From Xenopus tropicalis (taxonomy: Eukaryota > Chordata > Amphibia > Anura > Pipidae): a stretch of 64,000 bases of DNA. The position numbers and the translations under genes are program-made. Shown piece by piece: positions 22,000-33,129 of this stretch. Location of the stretch: the NCBI RefSeq assembly GCF_000004195.4, contig NC_030677.2:173030019-173094018 (forward strand), in the 5' to 3' direction. Under the pieces are notes generated by a model. The model was not told where the DNA came from. It did not search any database and saw nothing but the letters and a program-made list of their open reading frames with translations. Position 1 is the first letter of the stretch, and each line of letters starts with the position of its first letter.

Positions 22000-23160
22000 G
22001 TCTAAAGGAACCAAGTCAGCAGCTGTTATTGGCCCATGTATGATCATCTTAAAGGTTTTTACAGGTGTTATTTTTAGTGAAAGTGTAAAATTAAAAGAAA
22101 TTACATTGGCTACGTGTTGGTATTCACAGGCTTTGAATGAGATTTAGCTTCCATGCAGATCCAGTTGACTTAAGTGAGCACTTTTTTTTATAATGGCAAC
22201 ATACTCTTCAGCTCTATAAAGAGATTACACAACATTCATATCAGTTCCTGTCCCTAGTGAAGACCCTTATGGTATTCACACACATGGTCAAGAGCCAATT
22301 ATATGTATTTTTTTGGAGTGTGAGAAATTGGCAGCATATTGGCACATATATAGGCCTGCCTGATATCTGGCTGAGATAGTTTGAATAGGCCAGCATTATT
22401 ATCTGACTGTTAGCTCTCAGCATGGTTTGTTTCACCCTGTGGTGGACAAACCAGGAAAGATTAATTTGGTGCAGTTGCCAACTGTTTAGCATATAAACAG
22501 ATTAAGGATTTCCGTAACTATCTTAAATACTACTTCAGATGAACTCATAATAGACTCGTTGTTCCCAGACTTGGCTAACTATATCTGTAAAGAGTTTAAC
22601 AGTTGTAATGGGCAGTGTTATAGCTTGTTAAAGACAAGCAAGTATTCTGATATTTTTTGTAGTTTATTTTTTGTAGCTTATTTTCATTGATCTTGAGAAA
22701 AACTTTGCCCTTTTTGAAATTCTTTATCAGTGTTGCATCTCCCACACAAATGAGTGAAGTCCCTTATAAATTTGAATGAGACTGCTTACGTGGAATGATT
22801 TATACCAATGTCATTTTTTGAGCAGTTATAGAAATAAAAAATAAATATACAACCTGTTTATGAAAAGGGCATATTTTACCCTTACATAACAGTGTACCAT
22901 GCCCCAGTATTGCCACGTGACCTGACTGGGAAAAATGCTACTTGATGTCAATTATTAATAAGAAAGCTAAAAATATAGAAAGATATTTTTTTTTCAGAGA
23001 GGTTGGCAACCCTAACCAGAATACAACTGTGGATGGCCACCCTTTCAGAGGTGGGCAGTACCTTTAGGAGATGAAGGCAATCGCCTCTTGTTGACTGAAG
23101 GATACTCCCAGTGGAGAATGCTCATTCTCTGCTCCTTTCTGGCTTCACTTGCTATTGGTA
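22000..23160. other. intronic DNA, weak repeat traces
   Basis: 22255-22500 has a possible family H remnant. 22998-23015 holds GGTTGGCAACCCTAACC, an end like that of the element at 46612. No gene. Confidence 0.35.
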
Positions 23161-23164
23161 TTGA

Positions 23165-23430
23165 GGGCTTCAAAAGCTCCGATTTACAGGAAGACCATCT
23201 CACATATTCTAATTTTTTAAATTATTTCTTTTTTCTTTGTAATAATAAAACAGTTCCTTGTACTTGATCCCAGTCAAGATATAACTAAACCTTTTTAGTG
23301 GTAAAACAATTCTATTGAGTTTATTTCATGTTTCTATAATTTTTAAGTAGTATGTCAATCCAAATTATGGAAATGTTTTGAAAGAATCCAGGTCCCAAGC
23401 ATTCTGAATAACCGGTCTCATACCTTTATA
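23165..23430. mobile_element. MITE family G, degraded copy
   Basis: Shares with 25106-25401 the order CCGATTTACAGGAAGACCATC, AATAAAACAGTTCCTTGTAC and AGGTCCCAAGCATTCTG...ATACCT. Left end missing. Confidence 0.6.
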
Positions 23431-23790
23431 ATAATGAATCTTTGTTATATTTTAACCGTTTATTCTGCTCATTCTCTTTTTGATATTATCCACTCTTTCT
23501 ATATTTCTCATTGTCTTTCTTACATATTTCCAAGTGGGGTAAAGCAAGAGAAAACCAGTTGTTTTAGTTGCTTAAATTATTGTATGTATGTATGTATGTA
23601 TAACATTATTTAGAAAGCGCCACAAGGGTACGCAGCACTGTACAATCTTACAAAATTGTGCTGAATTGGCTGCACAGGTAAGGGATCTATTATACAGAAT
23701 ACTTGGTAACTACATTTTACTGGAAAGGGGTCAGTCACTCTGCATATTGGATCACCATACTTTAAGTCTAGTAAAAATCATTTAAACATT

Positions 23791-24161
23791 AAGCACAAAT
23801 CCGAATCACGAAATCCGATAATTTCTGATCATTGCAAAAGTCACGAAAGTTCCGTTAGTTTGAATACAAAGATTTCATACTTACAATCAGAAATTTTCAT
23901 ATTGAAATGATTGTTTGTGAATAGCGATCCGAGGCACTACATTTTTGTAACCTTTCTGACTTTAAACCTTCCGTGCATGATTTTGGAAGCCTCCCATAGG
24001 ACCCAACCTGGCCTAAGGAAAGTCACGATATCGAAGCTTGAATGAATCCTCAAATTGTCACGAAAACGTTGCGCAAATTAACTAAAATATTACAGAAAAT
24101 ACGCAAAAGTTGCAAACGAATTTTTTGTAATTGGACCTGACGTACTTTAACGAATGTGCCC
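23791..24161. mobile_element. MITE family D copy with unexpanded 52-bp-repeat monomer
   Basis: Ends in CGAATGTGCCCC followed by CTA (24162-24164). The interior has the CACGAAA/CGCAAA motifs of family D. 23976-24046 is, in reverse complement, a single copy of the sequence expanded at 52205-52928, including CCTCCCATAGGACCCAACCT and GGAAAGTCACG. Confidence 0.65.
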
Positions 24162-24579
24162 CTAACTAAACACCAGTTTTGGGAAAAAGGAAATCATTTA
24201 AAAATTAGAATTAGTTGCTTAATTTTTTTTCATTTTTGGGAGATGGCCTTCTCCTAATTCTGATCTTTCTGTATAACAGATTTCTGTATATGGAATTCCA
24301 TACCTGTAATGCCAGTGTTTCAGATTGAAAGGCTCCAAAGTTAAATTGTACAAAGTACCGAGCATCTTTTTCACCTGTATTGCAGCTTTTATTTTCTCTA
24401 CTTTAATAAGGGACAGAAACCAATTATAAAACTAAACTCACCAATAAAACCAATCTGGTTTAGCTATGTAACATTCATTTATTATTATAATATATTCTGA
24501 CGCTTAAGATGCTTAGCAAGTCAAGTTGCAGCAGGCTTGTGCTGAGGAATGTGCTCAGCAGGCCAACTTTCAGCACATT

Positions 24580-25508
24580 TAAAGGGATACTGTCATTAGA
24601 TTTCCAAAAGTTTACTGTGGAATACAATGTGAAATACTTTGTAAAAATATGTCGTTTTTTTTATTTTACTGCTTTAAACAGTGATATGCTTAGGATGGGT
24701 TTGAGCTACTTCCGCATACTTGTGTGGAAGCCCTCAAATGTTACACCAATGGCTTTAAAAGTTATAGGAACTTTTTGTGTCTAAATAGGGCAACCAATAT
24801 CCCGGTACGCATCAAACTAGTTTCACTTTTGGCAAGTGACAGTAGCCTGTGTTGCTTTACATCAGGGATTTTAACTGTATCCCGCAGACCAGTGTGTCCC
24901 AAAGTAAAATCAAATACTCTTTATCTAGATGGCTCACAAATATAAACTGTGCTGCTGCTTGAAATGCCTGCGGCTGATGTACCAGTGAGGGCAATTAAGG
25001 TTAGGAGGCTTAGTTGAGGCAATGTAAACAGGTACATAGTACTTATACATGATAATAATACATGAAATGTGAAGCTGTAGTGTAACAAAACAATTTTAAG
25101 TAGTACAGGTATCGGACTCCTTATCTGGAAACCCATTATCCAGAAAGTTCCAAATTACGGAAAGGCCATCTCCCATAGACTCCATTGTAATCAAATAATT
25201 CACATTTTTTAAAATTATTTCATTTTTCTCTCCCAACTAAGATATAATTAATCCTTACTGAAGCCTAAACAATCCTGTTGGGTTTAATTAGTTTCAATAA
25301 TTTTATTAGCAGACTTAAGGTAGGAGATCCGAATTACGGAAAGACCACTTATCCGGAAAACCCCAGGTCCCGAGCATTCTGGATAATGGGTCCCATACCT
25401 GTACTATTATTAAAGGGTTAATTTTGTGAAAACAGTAGTATCTCTCTATTTCATGGATATAATAGGCATTATATGAATTTATAGATTTTTATGTGTCATT
25501 GTCCCTTT
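24580..25508. mobile_element. possible T2-like element ends around a nested MITE
   Basis: Left TTAAAGGGATACTGTCATTA and right GTGTCATTGTCCCTTTAA resemble T2 termini but do not match each other well. They may be two elements rather than one. Family G lies inside (25106-25401). Confidence 0.35.
25106..25401. mobile_element. MITE family G (296 bp), TA flanked
   Basis: Begins CAGGTATCGGACTCCTTATC and ends GGGTCCCATACCTG, with TA on each side (25104-25105 and 25402-25403). The inner inverted pair GGAAACCCATTATCC / GGATAATGGGTCCC supports a palindromic MITE. The TA flanks suggest a Tc1/mariner origin. Another full copy is at 62362-62689. Confidence 0.8.
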
Positions 25509-25981
25509 AATTCTGGATAAGGCCTGGAATTCTAGAAAAGCTATATAGGCCTGGATCTAGAGTGGAACTGGTTGACCCAATTCTTAAAAGAATTACTACA
25601 GTTCCAGTTTTCCTATAATGCAATGGAAGTACAGCTGCTGGGATTTGGAATAAGAGATACTGGCTAATACTGATTAAGGGTTTGCAAGTGGTGGTCCCTA
25701 GCTAGTCAATTACTGCTTCAGTTTGGACTTAGTAGTAATGTATTGAAGCCTTAGGAATAGGCATGCATAGCAAACCCTATTATGTCCTTTAAATCAGTGC
25801 TGTTCAACTGGCGGCCCGTAGCCCACCTGTCTGGCTGCTTACCTTTGTGTAAGTTTAAATCAGTACTGAGATTCACTTGCCCCTGTATTGTCTAGACATG
25901 TAATCCCCTGTATTGTTCACACCTTGTAGCCCCTATATTGTTCACCCCTGCATTGTTCACACCTCAGGCTCAGATTGTAAG

Positions 25982-26110
25982 TGTAACGTACTAGTTAGGC
26001 AGGAACCAGTGTGAGACCGCTAGATGTAAAGTCTGACTCTTACAGTATAACAGGGACTCCCAGCCCGGCTCAAGGCAGGAGACCACACCGGACCGGCAGA
26101 GCGCTTCACA
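25982..26110. mobile_element. 129-bp TG...CA insertion with 5-bp GTAAG duplication
   Basis: Starts TGTAACGTACTAG and ends GCGCTTCACA, with GTAAG at 25977-25981 and again at 26111-26115. TG...CA ends and a 5-bp duplication are hallmarks of LTR retroelement integration, so this may be a very short solo LTR (TRIM-like). It splits a local TTGTTCAC-rich repeat. Confidence 0.55.
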
Positions 26111-26189
26111 GTAAGCCCCACATTGTTCACCTTTTCACACCTCAGACAGACTGTAGGAGCAGTGCCAGCATTGTGTCACTGTATGCACT

Positions 26190-26522
26190 TCCTGCCCTAT
26201 GCTGCCAGTGTGTGCCATACTCTTCCTGCCCTATGCTGCCTGTGTGTGCCATACTCTGCCTGCCCTATTCTGCCAATGTGTGCCACACTCTGCCTGCCCT
26301 ATACTGCCAGTGTGTGCCATACTCTTCCTGCCCTATGCTGCCTGTGTGTGCCATACTCTGCCTGCCCTATGCTGCCTGTGTGTGCCATACTCTGCCTGCC
26401 CTATACTGAATGTTTGTGCCATACTCTGCCTGCCCTATACTCACTGTGTGTGCCATACTCTGCCTTCCCTGTGCTGCCTGTGTGTGCCATATTCTGCCTG
26501 CCCTATGGCTGCCAGTGTGTCA
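26190..26522. repeat. 34-bp minisatellite, about 10 copies
   Basis: Unit CTGCCCTATGCTGCCTGTGT plus GTGCCATACTCTGC (34 bp) with point variants. Several frames stay open across it, but the peptides are simple repeats (for example LPYAACVCHT), not a gene. Confidence 0.9.
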
Positions 26523-26939
26523 TAAAAAGAAGAAAGGAAAAGAATTTAAAATCTATTACAAATACATTTTAAAACCAGCTTAAAAGTTGCTTAGAATTGA
26601 TCATTTTTAACATACTAAAAGTTAACTTAAAGGTGAACCACACCTTTAATAAATGAAATCCATTTTGTTTAAAATATGTTCTATAAAATGTTTTATATTT
26701 GCTTTTGATCTCTTTGTACAAATAAATGTTATTACAGTCAAACTTGTCTGTCCAACAGTTTCACTTTAACAGAACATAATTCAAATTTAAAGTTTTGTAG
26801 CGCAAAAAAAAAAAAATCAAACTCGAACACTGATAAATCTCCCTCTTAGGTTTATTTTCATGGTGAATACACAAATCGAGTTTGAGTCCCCATATTGGTA
26901 AATTCAGTTTATAGGAATTTCGGATGAAGACAATATAGC

Positions 26940-27065
26940 AGTCCCTTAAGACTGTAAGCTCTTTTGAGAAGGGGCCTTTGATCATAGTTTTATTTTGTAA
27001 CCCTATTTGTTAAATCATTGTAATAAATGATTGTAAAGTGCATGTAATTTGCAGGTTCTATATAA
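26940..27065. mobile_element. L2/SINE-type 3' tail fragment
   Basis: GACTGTAAGCTCTTTTGAGA and AATGATTGTAAAGTGCATG are degraded versions of the L2-derived tail. Confidence 0.45.
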
Positions 27066-27163
27066 AAAAATGATTATGATCACGATATGTGGACATTCAT
27101 ACCTGCTTTAACCACCATAAGCATGCTTTGGTTTCCAATTCCCTTGGTGTATTTGTAGTTTTA

Positions 27164-27376
27164 GGCTAATGTCCCACATGCATAGTTTTTTGCGGGAGGA
27201 AACTTTGTCTGACTTTCGAAAAATGAAGTGGCGCATGTTTTCACTGAAATCGCGCCGCGTATGCCATCCCACCGGCGATTTACATTTTCGCCGGTGGGAT
27301 GGCATTTCGGGGAGATTAGTCGCCCGCGAACAGGGAGATTTTTCGCGGGCTACTAATCTCCCTGTGTGCCAGAGCA
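27164..27376. mobile_element. Harbinger-like MITE family B copy
   Basis: Ends CCCTGTGTGCCAGAGCAC followed by TAA. Contains the palindrome GCCATCCCACCGGCGATTTA ... CGCCGGTGGGATGGCAT and the GGAGATTAGTCGCCCGCGAA module with its inverse. Flanked by TTA/TAA (27161 and 27377). Confidence 0.7.
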
Positions 27377-27825
27377 CTAAAAGTCCTTATTTCTTGACAC
27401 TTATTTCCCAGCTATGTGTTCTTCGCTGTTGTAAATACATGACATGAAGGGTACCATTTGCAGATGCACATAGTGCAAGAAGATATTCCTTACCATGGCA
27501 TATTGGAAGGAAGCACTGCCTTAAAATGCCCCATGTTTTTCAGCATTTTATTTGTAAGGGATAAATACAAATATATGCAAATGTATGTTTTTTTGGCCAT
27601 GAGCAGAATTTCTTTATGTAGATTTATTTTTTCCCCTTTCCATATTGGCTCTGCTTTGTGGCATTCACGTCCTCTTTGGCACATACTTATGCCCTTTGTA
27701 CATGGGGCTCATTTATGTCCTAAATTGCAGTTGTAGTGCCCACAATTTCCCTGCAATCAGTTGCACATAAAAAATATAAAACTTTTATTAAAGATACTTG
27801 TTTCTAAATGTGCTACTTGCACTTC

Positions 27826-28035
27826 CGCATAGGATCCCTTATCCGGAAACCCATTATCCGGAATGCTCCAAATTAGGGGAAGGCCATCTCTAATAGACTT
27901 CATTATAATCAAATAATTTGAATTTTTAAATATGATTACCTTTTGCTCTGTAATAATAAAACAGTACCTTGTACTTGATCCCAACTAAGATATAATTAAT
28001 CCTTACTGGGTGCAAAACAATCCTATTGGGAGCCC
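27826..28035. mobile_element. MITE family G, partial
   Basis: GGATCCCTTATCCGGAAACC to TAATAAAACAGTACCTTG matches the left two-thirds of 62362-62689. Confidence 0.65.
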
Positions 28036-28481
28036 TTTCGTCTTTCTCTTTTAATTTTGTTATCTTTGAATCATTTGACTTTAGTGTTCTGCAGGTCTTA
28101 TGGCTGAAATTTCAACTGCTTTTATAGTGAATGGCCTGGAATGTATTGTATCATTAATATATAATGATCACAACAAAAACCTAGCCTTACAATCAGACTG
28201 CCTTATTGGTATTGTGGATTAGTGATCCTGCTGATGATATTGATTAGCACTGCAGCGCTGGGGTGTCAGCTTTGATTCTGTACAGGGCACTGCAAATTGT
28301 GTGTTCAGCCTGTGTCCAAATTCTGCAGTTTCCTGACAGAAAAAAAAAGTAGTAGGTTCATTGGCTTCTGCTGAAAGTGGCAGGTTTGGGTGTATGTGCA
28401 TTTTTGTCTGTAGTAGATTGAATTTATGCTAAACTCAACTAGGGCCAATGTAAACGATTTTATATTTCAGTGAAGACACTA

Positions 28482-28813
28482 AGGGGCTGATTTACTAACC
28501 CACGAATCCGACCCGAATTGGAAAAGTTCCGACTTGAAAACGAACATTTTGCGACTTAAAACTTAACGCTACGAAAAATGCGCAACTTTTCGCGTAAGTT
28601 TTAACGCTACGAAAAATGCGCAACTTTTTACGCAACTTTCGTAATGGATACAAAAACTCGCGTTTTTACGCAAAAATCGTATTGGTAACGAAAAATTCGT
28701 AAAGAATCCGAAAAAATCGCAAAACATACGAAAAAATCGCAAAATACCGATCATTACGAAAAAAACGCAATCGGACTCCATTCGACCCGTTTGTGGGTAA
28801 GTAAATCAGCCCC
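28482..28813. mobile_element. palindromic MITE family D copy
   Basis: Starts AGGGGCTGATTTACTAACCC after CTA and ends GTAAATCAGCCCC before TTA. It has internal CGCAACTTTTCGCG-type and TAACGCTACGAAAAATGCGC repeats, the latter twice. CpG-rich against an AT-rich background. Confidence 0.75.
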
Positions 28814-28833
28814 TTATAGTAGGTGACACTGTG

Positions 28834-28936
28834 GATTTACATTTTAGCCAGTGGGATGGCATTTCGGCGAGATTAGTCGCCTGCGAAAAGGGAGATTTGT
28901 TGCGGGCAACTAATCTCCCCGTCTGTCACGGCCCTT
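28834..28936. mobile_element. Harbinger-like MITE family B fragment
   Basis: CAGTGGGATGGCATTTCGGC then GAGATTAGTCGCCTGCGAA and its inverse, ending GTCACGGCCC before TTA. Confidence 0.6.
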
Positions 28937-29530
28937 ACTTTGCGAGCCTGTGACAGTTATGTTGCTTAAGTATCATTTTCTGAGATATCTGTGGAAGACA
29001 ACACTTTCTTTCTTTCCTTTCTGTCTTTTTCTACCTTTGCTGGCCAGCACAACAAAAACAATCACCTCCTTGATTTTTTTTTCATTACGCCTTGTGTCTG
29101 TCCTACACCATTCTCAGCAATTTGTTTCTGTGTCCAACATGGTAACAACAGTGTTAAAAGCCATATGAAAACCTGCTGTCGCAGATCTGAAATGCTGAAG
29201 TATTTAAAGGAGACATTTCATATCACCTTCATATTCAGTTATATGATTCATCTTTCTTCAATCTATGTAATCTTGCAGAAAAAAAACGATTTGAATGCAT
29301 TTTACCTGCTAAAATCTTTTTTATATCAGAGCTGCAGAGAGATCTTCACTCCTCTGAAGCTAAACTGAAATGAGAGATGGGAGTGTCTCTTCATTCTCCC
29401 ACAGGAAATGGTCACAGCACTGACTGACAGGCTGAACTCTGCTGTAGCAGGGAAAACCCCTCCCACCTCCCTGCCTGTGTATCTGTTACCAGTCTGCACA
29501 TAGCTGTCCTGTGCTGCTGCCTGAGCTTTA

Positions 29531-31512
29531 CAAGTTGCAGGGAGTTGTTGCAGGGGAAAATACCAAAAAACAGCCAGTTTAGGTATCAAAGTACAAGTTG
29601 CAGGGAGTTGTTGCAGGAGAAAATACCAAAAAACAGCCAGTTTAGGTATCAAAGTACAAGTTGCAGGAGAAAATACCAAAAAACAGCCAGTTTAGGTATC
29701 AAAGTACAAGTTGCAGGAGAAAATACCAAAAAACAGCCAGTTTAGGTGTCAAAGTACAAGTTGCAGGGAGTTGTTGCAGGGGAAAATACCAAAAAACAGC
29801 CAGTTTAGGTGTCAAAGTACAAGTTGCAGGGAGTTGTTGCAGGGGAAAATACCAAAAAACAGCCAGTTTAGGTGTCAAAGTACAAGTTGCAGGGAGTTGT
29901 TGCAGGAGAAAATACCAAAAAACGGCCAGTTTTGGTGTCAAAGTACAAGTTGCAGGGAGTTGTTGCAGGAGAAAATACCAAAAAACAGCCAGTTTAGGTG
30001 TCAAAGTACAAGTTGCAGGGAGTTGTTGCAGGGGAAAATACCAAAAAACGGCCAGTTTAGGTGTCAAAGTACAAGTTGCAGGGAGTTGTTGCAGGGGAAA
30101 ATACCAAAAAACGGCCAGTTTAGGTATCAAAGTACAAGTTGCAGGGAGTTGTTGCAGGAGAAAATACCAAAAAACGGCCAGTTTAGGTGTCAAAGTACAA
30201 GTTGCAGGGAGTTGTTGCAGGGGAAAATACCAAAAAACGGCCAGTTTAGGTGTCAAAGTACAAGTTGCAGGAGAAAATACAAAAAAAACCCCAGTTTAGG
30301 TATCAAAGTACAAGTTGCAGGGAGTTGTTGCAGGAGAAAATACAAAAAAAAAACCCAGTTTAGGTGTCAAAGTACAAGTTGCAGGGAGTTGTTGCAGGAG
30401 AAAATACCAAAAAAACCCAGTTTAGGTATCAAAGTACAAGTTGCAGGGAGTTGTTGCAGGAGAAAATACCAAAAAACAGCCAGTTTAGGTATCAAAGTAC
30501 AAGTTGCAGGGAGTTGTTGCAGGAGAAAATACCAAAAAACAGCCAGTTTAGGTATCAAAGTACAAGTTGCAGGGAGTTGTTGCAGGGGAAAATACCAAAA
30601 AACGGCCAGTTTAGGTATCAAAGTACAAGTTGCAGGGAGTTGTTGCAGGAGAAAATACCAAAAAACAGCCAGTTTAGGTGTCAAAGTACAAGTTGCAGGG
30701 AGTTGTTGCAGGAGAAAATACAAAAAAAAACCCAGTTTAGGTGTCAAAGTACAAGTTGCAGGGAGTTGTTGCAGGAGAAAATAAAAAAAAAAACCCAGTT
30801 TAGGTATCAAAGTACAAGTTGCAGGGAGTTGTTGCAGGAGAAAATACCAAAAAACAGCCAGTTTAGGTGTCAAAGTACAAGTTGCAGGGAGTTGTTGCAG
30901 GAGAAAATAAAAAAAAAACCCAGTTTAGGTATCAAAGTACAAGTTGCAGGGAGTTGTTGCAGGGGAAAATACCAAAAAAACCCAGTTTAGGTATCAAAGT
31001 ACAAGTTGCAGGGAGTTGTTGCAGGAGAAAATACAAAAAAAACTCAGTTTAGGTATCAAAGTACAAGTTGCAGGGAGTTGTTGCAGGAGAAAATACAAAA
31101 AAAAACCCAGTTTAGGTATCAAAGTACAAGTTGCAGGGAGTTGTTGCAGGAGAAAATACAAAAAAAACCCAGTTTAGGTATCAAAGTACAAGTTGCAGGG
31201 AGTTGTTGCAGGAGAAAATACAAAAAAAACCCAGTTTAGGTATCAAAGTACAAGTTGCAGGGAGTTGTTGCAGGAGAAAATACAAAAAAAACCCAGTTTA
31301 GGTATCAAAGTACAAGTTGCAGGGAGTTGTTGCAGGAGAAAATACCAAAAAAAACCCAGTTTAGGTGTCAAAGTACAAGTTGCAGGGAGTTGTTGCAGGA
31401 GAAAATACAAAAAAAACCCAGTTTAGGTATCAAAGTACAAGTTGCAGGGAGTTGTTGCAGGAGAAAATACAAAAAAAAAACAGTTTAGGTGTCAAAGTAC
31501 AAGTTGCAGGGA
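29531..31512. repeat. minisatellite of 62-63 bp, about 32 copies
   Basis: Unit: CAAGTTGCAGGGAGTTGTTG, CAGGAGAAAATACC, an A-run, then CAGCCAGTTTAGGTRTCAAAGTA. Three units (at about 29656, 29706 and 30260) lack the 13 bp between the two TTGCAGG copies, as expected from slippage between them. Two variants of the A-run region occur: CCAAAAAACRGCCAG, mostly in the first half, and ACAAAAAAAACCCAG, mostly in the second. Long open frames on both strands come from the multiple-of-three period. Confidence 0.95.
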
Positions 31513-31669
31513 ATTGCATGTAAAAACAAACACATTTCTTTTCATTAGGTACAGTCTATAGAATAGACTCCTTTAGTATGAAAAACGGTTTTTTTGGCAA
31601 AATATTATTTTTCAATAAAGAGATTTAAGAGGCTTACTTACAAGGATCGAGTCACAGACGCTGCCAGCC

Positions 31670-31830
31670 AAGTGAACAGCTTTTCCGGAAGGCTGGGCGG
31701 GGCTGGGAGCAGAACAAGAGAGAAGGACCCCAGCGTGACTGACGTGGGCGGGGAAATGACATCACCAAAGTCCCCGCCCACATCTCACGCCCACTCCTCT
31801 CTCATTGGCTGCAGCGTGTCTATGGGAAAG
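31670..31830 (+). promoter_or_regulatory. promoter-like GC-box/CRE/CCAAT cluster inside the TTAA element
   Basis: Within 160 bases: GGCGGGGC near 31697, TGACGTGGGCGGGG near 31740, CCCCGCCC near 31774 and an inverted CCAAT box (CATTGGCTG) near 31804. It is CpG-rich compared with the intron. Transcriptional activity is only inferred. Confidence 0.45.
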
Positions 31831-32063
31831 AAGTTAGGGCCGGCGGCCCGAGCTGAAGATAGAGACATGCTTCTGGCAGGAAGCCCTGTGGATGGGAGGG
31901 GCTGCAGTGTTTCAGCAGGGATTTAACAGCCTTCTTGAAGAGTAAGTAGAAAATAAACTTTATTGTATTCAATTTTTCTGTGTTAGCTGCTTTTTAAGAT
32001 AAAGTGAAAATTTATTGTATATGTCTCCTTTAAATATAAATCACAGAGCCCTTATTAGAACTA

Positions 32064-32335
32064 GGGAACTAAAGGTCCCCATACATGGGAAGATCTGCTC
32101 ACTTGGCAATCTCGCCACCTACGGGTGGGCGATATCGGGGAGCTTGAAGTTAAAAAAAAAAATAATCCGATCGTTTGGCCCTGGGGCCAAACGACCGGAT
32201 TATATAGGCGGCAATGGGGCAGTCCGACTGGATTTTCTAACCTGCCCGATCGTTATCTGCCCAATTTCAGGCCAGATATCGGTCGGCCAGCCCGCTCGTT
32301 TCTGTCCCTACACGGGGGCCTTAATTTCTACGTTC
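32064..32335. mobile_element. MITE family H copy, best preserved
   Basis: Opens AAAGGTCCCCATACATGGG and ends near CCCTACACGGGGGCCTTAA. Inner pairs include CGATCGTTTGGCCC / GGGGCCAAACGACCG and GGGCGATATCGG / CAGATATCGGTCGG. Confidence 0.6.
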
Positions 32336-32824
32336 ATTTAGAACACTATTCTTATTATTCTTTATACACCACTAGCATATACAGACTTGCACAATTCACT
32401 ACCCCAGTGGAGTTTAAAATCTGAGTTCCCCATTCACACGTTATTGTTTTTTTATCAGGAGCCAATTAACCTGTCTGAATGTTTTTTTGGGTGTGGAGAA
32501 AACCCTTACACACACAGTGAGAACATATAAACTCTTTGCAGAGAGTACCCTCTATGGAATCAAGTAGACATGAATGCTGCAAGGCAGCAGTGATAATCAT
32601 TGCACTTCTTATGTTGCAAGGTACAATTTTTAGGCTTCTGAAATGGCATTACAGAGCACAAATGGTCCAATATCGGCTTTATTGTCAAATAAATAGGTTT
32701 CAAAGTTCCTAAAACCCAGTATTTATTTATGTGTGCAGTCAGCATGAATGTGTATATAGCTGCGCATTAAGACTCAATGCATTTGTCTCAGATTCATGTT
32801 TGCCAAAATATGTATGTATTCTTA

Positions 32825-33122
32825 GGGCTGTGACAAAAGGGGAGATTAGACGACATGCAACAAATCTTCCTTGTTGCGGGCGACTAATCTCCCTGAAATG
32901 CCATCCCACTGGCTAGAATGTAAATCACCGGTGGGATGGCATATGCGGCAAAAGTTGTCTTGAGAGGAAACTTCGGCACCTTTGGCAAATTGCAGCGCCG
33001 CGTATGCCATCCCACCGATGATTCTAGCCGTGGGATGGCATTTTGGGGAGATTAGTCGCCCGCAACAAGGAAGATTTGTCAACCTGTGCTTATCCACAGC
33101 TGACAATCTGCCCCATGTGCCC
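32825..33122. mobile_element. Harbinger-like MITE family B (298 bp) with TTA duplication
   Basis: TTA at 32822-32824 and 33123-33125. Each arm carries the GGGGAGATTAG module and the CCATCCCAC...GTGGGATGG palindrome, so the element has several nested hairpins. Confidence 0.75.
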
Positions 33123-33129
33123 TTATTCT

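Larger units (their letters stand above)
29208..32029. mobile_element. 2.8-kb TTAA-flanked element carrying a minisatellite
   Basis: TTAA at 29204-29207 is followed by AGGAGACAT, and ATGTCTCCT at 32021-32029 is followed by TTAA, giving perfect 9-bp inverted ends and matching target duplications. TTAA plus AGG ends fit T2/Kolobok elements. The interior holds a ~320-bp left arm, about 2 kb of 62-63-bp tandem repeat and a ~520-bp right arm with a GC-box cluster. No coding gene is visible; open frames across the array are period-63 artefacts. The short terminal match means the two ends could belong to different elements, though the symmetry favours one. Confidence 0.65.

Noticed and set aside
26011..26572. 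Cys-rich frames of 108-149 codons
   Set aside because: Three overlapping frames read the same 34-bp minisatellite; no signal peptide plus domain pattern and no splice context.
29661..30784. Open frames of up to 357 codons across 29.7-31.5 kb on both strands
   Set aside because: They only read the 62-63-bp tandem repeat, whose near-multiple-of-three period keeps frames open. The peptides are repeats such as KIPKNSQFRCQSTSCRELLQ with no recognisable fold or codon signal.
29531..31512. Possible CRISPR-like or centromeric satellite array
   Set aside because: Units are directly contiguous with no unique spacers, and the array is bounded within one transposon-like element and only 2 kb long.
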